Of a DNA stretch of 58,956 nucleotides, positions 18,601 to 27,363 are shown piece after piece. The notes beneath the pieces were generated by a model. The model was not told where the DNA came from and did not search any database. It saw only the letters and a list, made by a program, of their open reading frames with translations. The translations under genes and the position numbers were made by a program. Each line of letters opens with the position of its first letter. Position 1 is the stretch's first letter. The stretch comes from Aurantiochytrium sp. KH105. Taxonomy: Eukaryota; Sar; Bigyra; Thraustochytrida; Thraustochytriidae. Where the stretch lies: positions 1 through 58,956 of the forward strand of contig BGKB01000256.1 of assembly GCA_003116975.1 (NCBI GenBank), given 5' to 3'.

Positions 18601-21600
18601 ATTTTCATCTTGTTCCTCGTCGTTGCCTTGCTTGCTCTCATCAATTTCCTCCTCATCGTTCTCTTCTTTCCTTGCGCCATTCTTGACCTTTCCTGCGTCT
18701 GTTACTGCGCCTGCGTCTGCTTCTTCCTCTTCCTCTTCCTCTTCTTCCTCCTCTTCCTCGAGGAGAATGCTGTCGGTCTCCTCCTTGATTGCATCGTGTG
18801 CGGAGGCAAGGTCCACAAAGGACGAGGCTGTGCTCAAATGATCGGGAGATCCAGGCGAAAGCGAGAGAAGAGCGCGGTTATAGAGCTCCACTGCGCGAAA
18901 GTTCATGAGTGCCCACGCGTGCCAAGCCTTGTAGTTGTCAGGCTCCATCTCCGTGGCTGCATAAAAGATGCAAAGAGTATCGGCAATGATATCTTCCCGC
19001 AGCTTGTAATCTTCAATGGCTAGCTTCCACGAGCCAAGCTTGAGGTAACAGCGCACCAAGAGTTTGCGATCGTTCTGCACAAGGGGACTCGCACGGTGCC
19101 GATGCTCGAGAATACCAATGACGCGCTCAAGGTTTTCAATGGTACTGCTTCGTCCTTCCCGGATCCGCAGATTCGTGGACTCCACCGCATTGTGAGCGGG
19201 CATCAGCACCTCCCGAGGCTGTTCAATCGGAACAACCGTGAAAGAAGTCCGGTACGAGGAACTGTACCCGCTCACCATATAGTGACTGCTTCGCAGCTGA
19301 TCGTCTTGGTGCGACTGCATGGACTGCTCCTTCAAAAGAGCCCAGCGATACTTGAGAAAGGCAAACGAGGTATGCGGATCAATATCCTCAAAGTCGTCGA
19401 AATTCTCGTCTGAAACGCCCAGACGCTGCAGTGTCATGAAGCAAATACGAAGGCGGTCGCTCTTGCGGCAAATTGTCGAGAACTTAATGTAGGTGTGGAG
19501 GTCCTCTTTGGGCTCGAGCACAAGTGAGTGAGCCCCAAGAATAGACTGCCACACGGCTACGTTCTCTTGGGATCCACGAATTCGCTTTGACCAAATCTTT
19601 TGCAGCTTGGCTTTGAGCTCGCCAATCTCTTCGACCGAGTGGACCCGGGACGCAACACGCTGTTTGTACTCGTAGATCTCGTCGAGCTCAGCAAATTGCT
19701 GCACAGTCACAATCTGCCGGTACGCACGATTGTAAGACTCGCCGACGAGCGCACCGAGCTGCTCGCCAAGCAAAGTGCGACCAGAGTCGATCATTTGACG
19801 CGAGGTGACGAAATCGTTGCGCTGCAGCGCGAGAACAGCTCGAAGCATGTAGCCATCGAGATTTTTCTCGGGGATGAACTTTGCAAAGCCCTCCATCGCG
19901 TTCCAATCGCCACACGACCACGCACTCTGGCAAAACATGGGTGCCATCTTGGCCAGAGCCCATTCCCTTGGCACGCGTTGCCAAATCTGGTCGGCGAGAG
20001 TCATGAGCTGATCGTACTCACCAAGATTGATCAAGCATCGTACCTTACCCATGGTGCTTGCGAGATCCTCTTCGCTCAACGTCACTGAGGGCTGCTCATC
20101 CAAGTGCTTGAGTTTGTCCTCGTACGACTCGAGCGCCTCTTCCCAGCGCCCAAGCTTCTCGAACCAAGTCTCCTTCAACATTATTGTACCGTCTTCGACA
20201 AGGTCGTCCATTTCAAAGGGTTCCACGGACGCGTTGCCGTTAGGCATCGACCCGTCATCGCGCGGACGTCCGCCGCGCGATTCCTGGTCAAATCCATCGT
20301 CCCCAAAGCTCGAGTGCGACGAGACGCGCGCAACCTCATCTCTGTGCGACTCGGAGCCGTCGACATCATCCATTCTCTCCATGCCAGAGTTTTGCCGCCG
20401 TCGCTGTTGCTGTTGGCGTTGCTGACGTTGCATTTGCTGCGTCATGTGATGTTGCTGCTGCTGTGACTGAAAGAATTGTTGTTGAGGCGATAGCGCGGCA
20501 GCTGCGACGCCAAAGTCGAGCATGTTGACTTCAGGGATGCGTTTCGTGGCCGGCTGACTGCAAGCCATTTGGTATTGCCGTCGCTGAAGCTGCTGTACGT
20601 AATGCAGGATTCCCACGGCAGCTTCTGGCTGCTCGAGCTTGTTGTTAATCGAAATCAGCCCCTCGGTGCATGCCCCAGGCAAATTGCGAAACACCATTTC
20701 CTGGTAGTGCAGCGCCTTGGCATACGCATGGCAACGTTGCGCGTAGTTACCCAAGTCACGAATACCAATGGGCAGGACACGGTCATCATGCTCCATGAAC
20801 TCGGCAAGATCAAGCAGCATCTGTAAGGTTTCAGGCGGCGTTCGAGATGATTGCAGAGCAACCTCCAGAGAGTAAATCAGGCTTCCCTGATATTGGTCCG
20901 CGAGAGAAGACCAGCACGAAACAAAGGCTGGGTTGAAGAGCTCTTTGGCCAACGGGTTGTAGACCTGCGCTACCGCCGAGCACGCTCGCAATGCCGGGCT
21001 CGGCGACTCACGCAAGAGCTCCACGGACAGACGACGCATCCACTCCTTCCATTCTTCTGCGGTCGCGCGCTCGCTCGCTTCCCAGGCATTTTGCAGCTTA
21101 TTCTGGTTCACGTGCAGCATCTTTTGCGTCGCGCCAAGATCGGCATCTGCGGAAGCGAGGCCATCCAGACCTCCCAGCACGCTTCCGGCGCGGGAACCAA
21201 GGTCCAGCATGGGAATACTCGGGTCCGTCGACGATGACTCGCCATGAAAGGCACGAAGAAGGGTGTCCAAGAAACGGTCACGTTCGATCGAGTGGCGAGA
21301 GTCGGCAATTCCGGCAAAATTGCTCGAATTACGCCCGTCAGAGTCCTGCAGGATCTCGGACCGAAGAATGCCCAAGGTGGTCTTGAAATGCTCGACGGCC
21401 AGCGGCGGCAATGCGCGCGCCCGAACAGTGTTTTCTACCGTCTGTTCAAACATGTAAAAGATAGATGGGAAACGCAGCGCAAAGATGCATAGGGTGTCGA
21501 CGGCCTGGCACTTGAGTGAGGCCACGACAGGTCTTCGGAGCAGACGCAAAAGGCACTGCATGGCGTGCAAAGCGTAATCGGCAAAGAAGGCATGGCTGCT

Positions 21601-24600
21601 CAGATGGCCGAGGGCATGGACGGCGTAGATGCGCACCTGACCGTCCGCTGACTCCGTTTCGACGAGTTCAATGAGGGCTGGGATAATGAGATAAAAGTAG
21701 CCTGTCAGGGTGAACCCAAGCACTTCAATCGTTTTGAAGACGCGTCGCGCCGAGGCCGGAGTAGCGTATTTGCCCATGGACAATTTCTGCTCCGCTGTTG
21801 CAGCGACGCGATGCGGCTTCGAACCTTGAGCACCCGAGGCAGCGGATAGAGCGTCAAAGGGGGGCCCTGCATTTGAACGCGACGCAGGCTGCCCTGCCAC
21901 AGCCGCGATCCCTGCCATGGGCCCGCCAATTGCCGACACGCCTAGATTGGCCAGCGAGGCCGTCGGGGAAAGTCCATTGGGGCCCGACGACTCCATCGGT
22001 CCATGATGAGGCGACCGTCGCCTTCCACCTGCTGTGGAGACCATCGCGGGTGAGGCGTATGAAGGCCCGAGTGCGCCCTGAGCGGTGACGTCTCGAGCGC
22101 TTTGTGCCGATCCTTGGACACCGCGGAAGAATCGATTGTCGGATGGGCTCCTCAATGTAAGAGCCCCAATGCCTTGCATTCCGAATTTAGTGACTTTGCC
22201 CGCTGCGCCAATCGATATTTTGCTGGGATCCATGTTGTTCGTGCGCATCATCTCGATCACAGCGAGAATATTAGGCAAGACCGATCTCGCATAGGGAACA
22301 AACTCTTCACGCAATGCACGCGAAATCTCCTCGATGAGTACAAAAACCTGGTCGAGGTTCTCGTACCAATACGTGTGAATGAGATGGAAGATATCCTCGA
22401 GATAAGGTCGAATGTGCTGCTTGGAAATCGACACAAGGACGCTAATGTTGAAAAAGAGCACTTTGCGCAGCTCTTGCTCGCAACTCGTCGCGACCTGAAT
22501 GATGCAAGGCATGATCTGTGGAAGAAAGGTGACACATGCTAGACCCAGACTGCGAAAGATGTGCGTCAGCGCCTGGATCACCATCGAATGATGGGTGGCG
22601 AGCGTACCATCTTGCAAAATGCGAATGAGCGCGTGGATGGCAACGGTTGGATAATAGTCCTCATCTTTGGGACCAAGCGGCTCCGAGTCTTCATCCAAGT
22701 GCGAATAACGCGGATCTCCCGCGTGAGCATGTGCGCGCGTATGTGCAAAATGTGGCCCGTGTTGACCGGTCGCCTGCGAAGATGCTGTCGAGGCCGTGTC
22801 AATGGTTCCGTGTCCCGCTCCGCGCCCGGTACCCGTCGTGCCTCCGGTCCAATCATTGGCTTGGCCTCCGCCGCCAGCGCCAGCGCCCCCGCCGCCACTG
22901 CGCGATGCGCCAGGATTCCGCGAACGAGAGCGAGAGCGTTGTTTGGTCTCAAAGGGATCCAGCGCACCAAGCGAGCCGAGGGCCTTTAACGCTTCTTCTC
23001 GAAGGCCCCAGGGCATGGTGCTCCCCCCTTTGATCACGCCAAGCAGGGTGTCAAGCAGGTTAGGGTACTCGAGAAGCGGAGTGATGACGAGACCTGTGCT
23101 TCTCACCAGCTGACCGAGCATCCAAAGCGCCCAGCGCCGCTTGTCCGGGGAGCCCTGATCCTGCAAAATGTCAATGGTCAAGGGAAGGAGATCGGACATG
23201 TAATCGCGCATGTCGACGCCGTGCATCGAGGCCACCTCACCCAGGGTGCGGAGGATGGCCGTGGACATTGTGTTGCGCGCATCGCGGAGCTTGGTAAGTA
23301 GAATCTTGATGAGCGGGACGATGATAGGCGAGATGAGGGGCGTGGCATGGCTCGAGCCGCCCTTCATGAGCCGCGAGCGGTTAAAGCCAGCCACAACGTC
23401 GCCAAGAAGAATAACTGCGCCTTCTTCGCGCTGATTTTGTGTTGGGGAAAATCGAAGCTGTGCCATGGCAGCCAAAATACACTTCCGCACGGCAGGATAG
23501 ATGAGTGCTGGGTTGCGCGGCGACAAGCGCGAAGCAACGGCCATACCGATTCGACGCACATAAAAGTCTTCATCATGAAGCGCCACAAATAAAGCCTGCA
23601 GAGTGTCTTCGTGGATGAGAAAATCATCAAAGCGGTCATTCTCCTTGAGGCAGGTGAGCACGGCTGCGCGAATGGCTGGCTCCGGATCCGAGACGCCAAG
23701 CATCAAAAGACGACGAACGCCTTCGGAGGTAAGTTTCGCGCTAACGCCCCAATTGTCAAGACGCGAACTTGATTCGGAGTCAGGCTTGGACAATGGCGCA
23801 AGAAGAGCTCCACAGGTGAGGGCAACTTCCTTGCGAATGAGTGGATCCGAGTCGTCCATGTATGGAATGACACTGTTGTGAAGGAAGGGAAGGAGATTGA
23901 CTGCGCAGAAATCAAATTTACGCAGCGTCTGGAGCGCGAGCAAAATGAGCCTTCGCTGACGAATAGATCGAGCACGTCCTCCGACAAAGGTATTGGTGGC
24001 CCCGTAGCTGTTGCTATTGCTGCCGCTGCTGCTGTTGCTGGCGACACCCGATCCGTTTCCTATTGATAAATCTGCGCTGAGACCGTATTGGTGCGGGTGA
24101 CTCGGACTTTGAAAGTGGTGGTGATAATGCGGGTGCGTCTGCGCAGGATATGACCCATGATGATCCACAACAGACGCCGCTGACCCTGGCGGCGCGCCTG
24201 AGCCTGCAGCACGACGCTGCACCCCGCCTGCGAAAAAGAGAAAGTATGAGGCTGAATGTGGCGAAGCCTGCGCGGGTGACTGCTCGGTCGGCCAGTTAAG
24301 ACGCGCGAGAGCATCGTCCTCCCCAAGTGTCGAACTTGTGAGCGTGATGGCGTGCGATACCGGTCCTGCAACACGGTATTGCACGCCACTTCGAGGGCCT
24401 GGTATTCTGGCCTCGAGGGCTTCGATCATGTCGAGATGCGAAAACGTTGTGGCCTCGAGCACGCCACCTCCAGGTGGCGCGCGAAACGGGCACCCGGAAA
24501 GCGTATAAGAGAGGCTGTGGAGGAGGTGTGACATGATGAGTTCACGCAAGGATGGAATGCGGCGTTGCAAATCTGTCACGGCGTCGATAAGCGGAGCGCT

Positions 24601-26040
24601 CAGCCCATTTCCAAACATTTCCCCCAAGAGTCCGTTCGCCATGTTGTGTTCGAGAAGTGCAGGGCCTACAGCTTGCGAGAGCATCGAGACGCAAGCGAGC
24701 GTTGCCTCGTAATGAGTCCTCGATCCGTCTGTGGTAAGATCGGTAACGCCCAGCGCCTCCCGCGCGGCTGCCTCGGATTGCATTTCAGGACGACTCAGCG
24801 CCTTTGCTTGGCGCGAGGGTTCGCTCGTGGCTCGCGGGACGCCGAGAGCATCCGGCGAGAGCCCTTCTCTGACGCGAAGCATGATTTCTGGCAGGTATGG
24901 CAGAATTTGATACGTGACCGCGATGGCGAGCTTGCCCAGAGCAACGAATGCCGCGTCGCGTTCTGACTTCTTCTCCACTGCCGAGAAAAGGTGTTGGATG
25001 CAGATTTCAAGGTAGCTGCGCACAAAGGCATCTGGGCAATAGGAAGCGAGCTCGGGAAGGAGACGGATCACAGTGCGCCGCACAAGGGCGTCGCGCTTGT
25101 AATCGCGGTACTTTAGCACGGTCTCGCAACATTCTGCGAATCGTGGGATCATAAATCGCCCTGAATGGTTCAGAAGCTCGCCGAGCGTGAGAAGGGAGCC
25201 ATGGATTGTCGCCGCTTTGCCCTGCGCAAAACCGAGACGCGCAATTTCAAAAACCTTGTAGTACCATTGAACGCAGAGGCGTGAGTCTTTCAAAAGGATG
25301 AGCTCAAGCGAGGCGCGCAGGGTGAGCATGGCTGCTGTACGCGTAAATTCTCGGTCATCGTGGAGGCCAGTTCGGATGTGGTCCAGCACCGTAGACACGT
25401 GTGAAATAAACAGCACGGGGCTATTCAATGCAAGCTCCCGAAGCACAAGGATAGCGGCCACTTTGCGCCTTCGCAAAAGAACAGGATCTGCAGTCTTGCG
25501 AGGTTTCCTGGAGTGCTCCAAAGGAGCAAAAATGGCAAAGCGCTGTGAGTTCTCCGACTTGCCCATGGCCACGGAGGTATCGTCGAGCTCTGAGGCTGCG
25601 AGAAGCCATTCAAAGGCGCGCTTAACCTCGAACTCTACAAAGTCGACCGTAAGAGGTCCGCCCGCGCGAGCGAGCGCGCCGAGGCTGAGCGCCGCGAGCA
25701 CGAGTGTGTGGACATCGACACGATCCTCAGGCTGCTGAAAAACGATGCGAATGTAGTTTGCAAAGCGGATGACCTTGACCTCATTTTCTTCGTACGATAT
25801 CTCGATGAGCTCTCGAATGGCCAAGACGCCGCCTCGAACCCGCCTGGTGTCAGCTGAGGAAACGAGCACGAAGATGCCCTCATAGACCTCGTTCATGAAT
25901 TTTACGAATTGCTCATTTGACAGTACATGGTGCTCAGCCTCGACGAGTTCGCGAAGACGGCACGCTGCCTCCAACTGGGTCGCTTCGTCGGGCCCGTTGC
26001 CCAGCGCCTGCAGCGTCTCACTGAGGTCAGCCACGGCCAT
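15574..26040 (-). CDS. TOR: target of rapamycin (TOR) serine/threonine kinase
   Basis: One frame encodes 3488 residues without introns, from an ATG at 26040. N-terminal HEAT-type helical repeats fill about 1-1500, and the FAT region follows from about 1600 to 2700. The FRB domain (ILWPEQWYEAIEEASRAYF, about 2825) keeps the Ser of EEAS and the Trp of QAWEKYHQVF, so it should still bind FKBP-rapamycin. The kinase domain has KGHEDLRQDERVMQLF (about 2995), GLGDRHPSNLML (about 3140) and IHIDFGDCFE (about 3170). The last 33 residues are a FATC domain ending ATSHENLSQAYLGWCSVW. TOR works in TORC1/TORC2 as the nutrient-sensing growth kinase. It is much longer than the usual 2400-2550 residues because of low-complexity inserts: a Ser/Gly/His-rich insert near 600-670, a Gln-rich run near 1850-1885, a Glu run and acidic block near 2425-2600, and about 220 residues between kinase and FATC. 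Confidence 0.97.
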   Translation of the reverse strand: MAVADLSETLQALGNGPDEATQLEAACRLRELVEAEHHVLSNEQFVKFMNEVYEGIFVLVSSADTRRVRGGVLAIRELIEISYEENEVKVIRFANYIRIVFQQPEDRVDVHTLVLAALSLGALARAGGPLTVDFVEFEVKRAFEWLLAASELDDTSVAMGKSENSQRFAIFAPLEHSRKPRKTADPVLLRRRKVAAILVLRELALNSPVLFISHVSTVLDHIRTGLHDDREFTRTAAMLTLRASLELILLKDSRLCVQWYYKVFEIARLGFAQGKAATIHGSLLTLGELLNHSGRFMIPRFAECCETVLKYRDYKRDALVRRTVIRLLPELASYCPDAFVRSYLEICIQHLFSAVEKKSERDAAFVALGKLAIAVTYQILPYLPEIMLRVREGLSPDALGVPRATSEPSRQAKALSRPEMQSEAAAREALGVTDLTTDGSRTHYEATLACVSMLSQAVGPALLEHNMANGLLGEMFGNGLSAPLIDAVTDLQRRIPSLRELIMSHLLHSLSYTLSGCPFRAPPGGGVLEATTFSHLDMIEALEARIPGPRSGVQYRVAGPVSHAITLTSSTLGEDDALARLNWPTEQSPAQASPHSASYFLFFAGGVQRRAAGSGAPPGSAASVVDHHGSYPAQTHPHYHHHFQSPSHPHQYGLSADLSIGNGSGVASNSSSGSNSNSYGATNTFVGGRARSIRQRRLILLALQTLRKFDFCAVNLLPFLHNSVIPYMDDSDPLIRKEVALTCGALLAPLSKPDSESSSRLDNWGVSAKLTSEGVRRLLMLGVSDPEPAIRAAVLTCLKENDRFDDFLIHEDTLQALFVALHDEDFYVRRIGMAVASRLSPRNPALIYPAVRKCILAAMAQLRFSPTQNQREEGAVILLGDVVAGFNRSRLMKGGSSHATPLISPIIVPLIKILLTKLRDARNTMSTAILRTLGEVASMHGVDMRDYMSDLLPLTIDILQDQGSPDKRRWALWMLGQLVRSTGLVITPLLEYPNLLDTLLGVIKGGSTMPWGLREEALKALGSLGALDPFETKQRSRSRSRNPGASRSGGGGAGAGGGGQANDWTGGTTGTGRGAGHGTIDTASTASSQATGQHGPHFAHTRAHAHAGDPRYSHLDEDSEPLGPKDEDYYPTVAIHALIRILQDGTLATHHSMVIQALTHIFRSLGLACVTFLPQIMPCIIQVATSCEQELRKVLFFNISVLVSISKQHIRPYLEDIFHLIHTYWYENLDQVFVLIEEISRALREEFVPYARSVLPNILAVIEMMRTNNMDPSKISIGAAGKVTKFGMQGIGALTLRSPSDNRFFRGVQGSAQSARDVTAQGALGPSYASPAMVSTAGGRRRSPHHGPMESSGPNGLSPTASLANLGVSAIGGPMAGIAAVAGQPASRSNAGPPFDALSAASGAQGSKPHRVAATAEQKLSMGKYATPASARRVFKTIEVLGFTLTGYFYLIIPALIELVETESADGQVRIYAVHALGHLSSHAFFADYALHAMQCLLRLLRRPVVASLKCQAVDTLCIFALRFPSIFYMFEQTVENTVRARALPPLAVEHFKTTLGILRSEILQDSDGRNSSNFAGIADSRHSIERDRFLDTLLRAFHGESSSTDPSIPMLDLGSRAGSVLGGLDGLASADADLGATQKMLHVNQNKLQNAWEASERATAEEWKEWMRRLSVELLRESPSPALRACSAVAQVYNPLAKELFNPAFVSCWSSLADQYQGSLIYSLEVALQSSRTPPETLQMLLDLAEFMEHDDRVLPIGIRDLGNYAQRCHAYAKALHYQEMVFRNLPGACTEGLISINNKLEQPEAAVGILHYVQQLQRRQYQMACSQPATKRIPEVNMLDFGVAAAALSPQQQFFQSQQQQHHMTQQMQRQQRQQQQRRRQNSGMERMDDVDGSESHRDEVARVSSHSSFGDDGFDQESRGGRPRDDGSMPNGNASVEPFEMDDLVEDGTIMLKETWFEKLGRWEEALESYEDKLKHLDEQPSVTLSEEDLASTMGKVRCLINLGEYDQLMTLADQIWQRVPREWALAKMAPMFCQSAWSCGDWNAMEGFAKFIPEKNLDGYMLRAVLALQRNDFVTSRQMIDSGRTLLGEQLGALVGESYNRAYRQIVTVQQFAELDEIYEYKQRVASRVHSVEEIGELKAKLQKIWSKRIRGSQENVAVWQSILGAHSLVLEPKEDLHTYIKFSTICRKSDRLRICFMTLQRLGVSDENFDDFEDIDPHTSFAFLKYRWALLKEQSMQSHQDDQLRSSHYMVSGYSSSYRTSFTVVPIEQPREVLMPAHNAVESTNLRIREGRSSTIENLERVIGILEHRHRASPLVQNDRKLLVRCYLKLGSWKLAIEDYKLREDIIADTLCIFYAATEMEPDNYKAWHAWALMNFRAVELYNRALLSLSPGSPDHLSTASSFVDLASAHDAIKEETDSILLEEEEEEEEEEEEEADAGAVTDAGKVKNGARKEENDEEEIDESKQGNDEEQDENGADNDHDHDHLEGANGGGPQSAAAAANGGTVHDGNSTPGANGHADDTVPNGDMTSAAEEGDDGKEDDAESLTPTPTPAPMMQRQNHDEDAGPSASNGKGNVVADPDQSDTEKDSEHPIPAPPVSKDVSSADKENPASTNATTTSTQSSNLKKGERRDGSSQLRDLKAQAAAAKEARRRKKRARKRALNRRRQEISEKMQQYVVPAIYGFFQSIALGQTSSDSRNVLQDILRLLTLWFSHGARPEVEVAIQKGFEMVSIGTWLDVVPQLIARIHTRVPTIKAALHRLLVTLGEEHPHALVYPLTVAAKSINPHRQRAAQLILDELRRTPGNATLVDQAQLVSHELIRVAILWPEQWYEAIEEASRAYFNDDEDIDAMNEILDAKHDLMREQFETIHEHEFVRAYGRDLEVAERCKERFMQTERRKEMILQAWEKYHQVFRKINRELSQLKQLELDKVSPALLNAHDMQLAVPGTYVAGRPVVCIDGFASMIRIIVSKQRPRQITLRGSDGKDYLFLLKGHEDLRQDERVMQLFGLVNRLLKKERETNRYDLNIERFAVIPLSHNVGISEWLPNTDTFHALIERFRNSRSVLLDIEQRLIKKVAPDYTSLTVIQKVEAFCHALAHTNGGDLGKVLWLKSRNSEIWLDRRTNYTRSLATMSMVGYVLGLGDRHPSNLMLDRSSGKVIHIDFGDCFEVAMHREKFPEKVPFRLTRMLIAAMEVSGVEGNFRYTCESVMRVLRANRDSVMAMLEAFVHDPLINWRLLQNESESAARDPSSMSVSTTSTGQSLAQRDGGSLSSSEASRSTQGRGNGADSMRSGREDSSMLGPMRRRLTSVGMPLDRHYGGEGLNLRPRARTEGRISPRGSTQEVGSATPSRSRTSRESSIVQMHADANAEALNQRALAVLQRVHDKLTGRDFAVKKPKRDPLGKAPSAPATAPPFSPRGGNGETGTAENGARKFNRGKQVPKDEDDEEMEESPAPVSLQVQRLIVQATSHENLSQAYLGWCSVW
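18713..18765. repeat. TTCCTC-type repeat encoding a Glu run in TOR
   Basis: Imperfect TCC/TTC triplets on the plus strand read as about fourteen consecutive Glu codons on the TOR strand, at the start of a long disordered acidic insert in the FAT region. Confidence 0.85.
20395..20485. repeat. Gln-codon-rich segment in TOR
   Basis: Degenerate GCTGTTGCTG-type triplets encode a Gln/Arg/His-rich run in TOR (about residues 1852-1882). The codons are mixed CAG and CAA, which suggests an old, stabilised repeat. Confidence 0.8.
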
Positions 26041-27363
26041 TGTGGTCCCCGTGCTCGTTGCTGCCGCTCAGCGGCGCGGCCTTGCCTGCTTGCACTCGTG
26101 ACGCAGCGTCGCGAGCCAGGCGGAGCGCGTGCGTTGTTGCTGCAGCCACAGCAGCAGCAGCAGCAGCAGCAGCAGCAAGAGGACGAGGACGAGGACGAGG
26201 TCGCGGACGGACGACGCCTTGCGCGTCACGTTTTCGTCACGTCTCGAGACCGGGTCGACTCGTACGCGAGCCGAGCGAGGCGAGCGAGTGAGCAAGCTCG
26301 CGCAATTTCCGCCTCTCGGCAGCGTGTGGCGTGGCGAGGCCTCGCGCCGCGCAGACTCTGGCCGCCGGCCTGTGGCGGCGGCAGGCAGACGGGTCCGCGC
26401 GCCGCGCCGCGTCAGGCCCCTCGCGCGGCCAGAGAAGGCTCTTTGGCGCGCGGCGCGCCTCGTAGGTTCTTTGATTTGGCTGCCTTCGTAGCCTCTGCTG
26501 CTGCTGTTGCTGCTGCTGCTTGTTTGTGCCGTAAAGTAAAGCAGGCAAACCCGATCTCCGCAACGCATTTTTCGATCGACTGAGTGTGACCAAAGCTGTG
26601 ATCACGATGCTGCAAGGGAAGCGCCTACCTAGGCCTAGCATTGCACGCGCAAGGGAAAGTTGGCTCAAGAGTCGAGCTTGGACGCTCGAAGGCGTTGCCA
26701 CGCAAAAGTAGAGCCGGAGATCTGGCTGCCTGAGCTAGCTAGTTGCATGCATTTCATTTTTTTTCTCCTCTTCCTTCCTCGTTCTGATTGAAGTCTTTGT
26801 CGATGGGCTGACTTGACTGGCTGCTTCGTTGCTTGGCTGGCTGAATGGTGATGCTGGACGTATGCAGCAAGCTTCAGAATCAGAGAGAGGAACTTGCAAG
26901 GATCCGAAAATGATGACGAGGATCCGAAAATGATGACGAGGACGGTGATGATGATGTAGCGAAGCGCTGCGGCGAGCCAAAACAGGACTTTCGTTTGGCT
27001 GCAGTGCCGCGATTTTCGACCTTTCGGGCAAGCAATCAAATCACATGTCAATGCGTGCGCGCACCAGCGTTACCGCAGGGAGGTCGATGTTCACCCACCA
27101 GCCGGGCGGCGGGTCTCCAAGGTGGAAACGAAGACTGATCCAGAAAAGAGGGAAGAGAAGCGCGGCAGTTGGCGGACCGCAACTCGAACTCGAACGAAGG
27201 AGGAAAAAGAAGAAAGGCAAAGCGAGAAGAAAGGAAGGGAAGGGAAAGCAAAGGAGGGAGAGGAGAGTCGAGCGAGTGGCGAAGAAAGAAACCAACAAGC
27301 AAGCAAAGCGGCATCGCGGCGAGGCCTTGAGCGGGCGGAGGAGCGGGTCGCCGCGCGGGCGCG
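26041..27363. promoter_or_regulatory. divergent intergenic region between TOR and the importin-like gene
   Basis: The 1.3 kb must contain both promoters. It holds a CAG run at about 26148-26175, a CTG/TGC run at about 26497-26521 and a 20-bp direct repeat GATCCGAAAATGATGACGAG at about 26902-26941. The part from about 27180 to 27290 is purine-rich. Several open frames cross this GC-rich stretch but none resembles a protein. Promoter function is inferred from position only. Confidence 0.45.
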
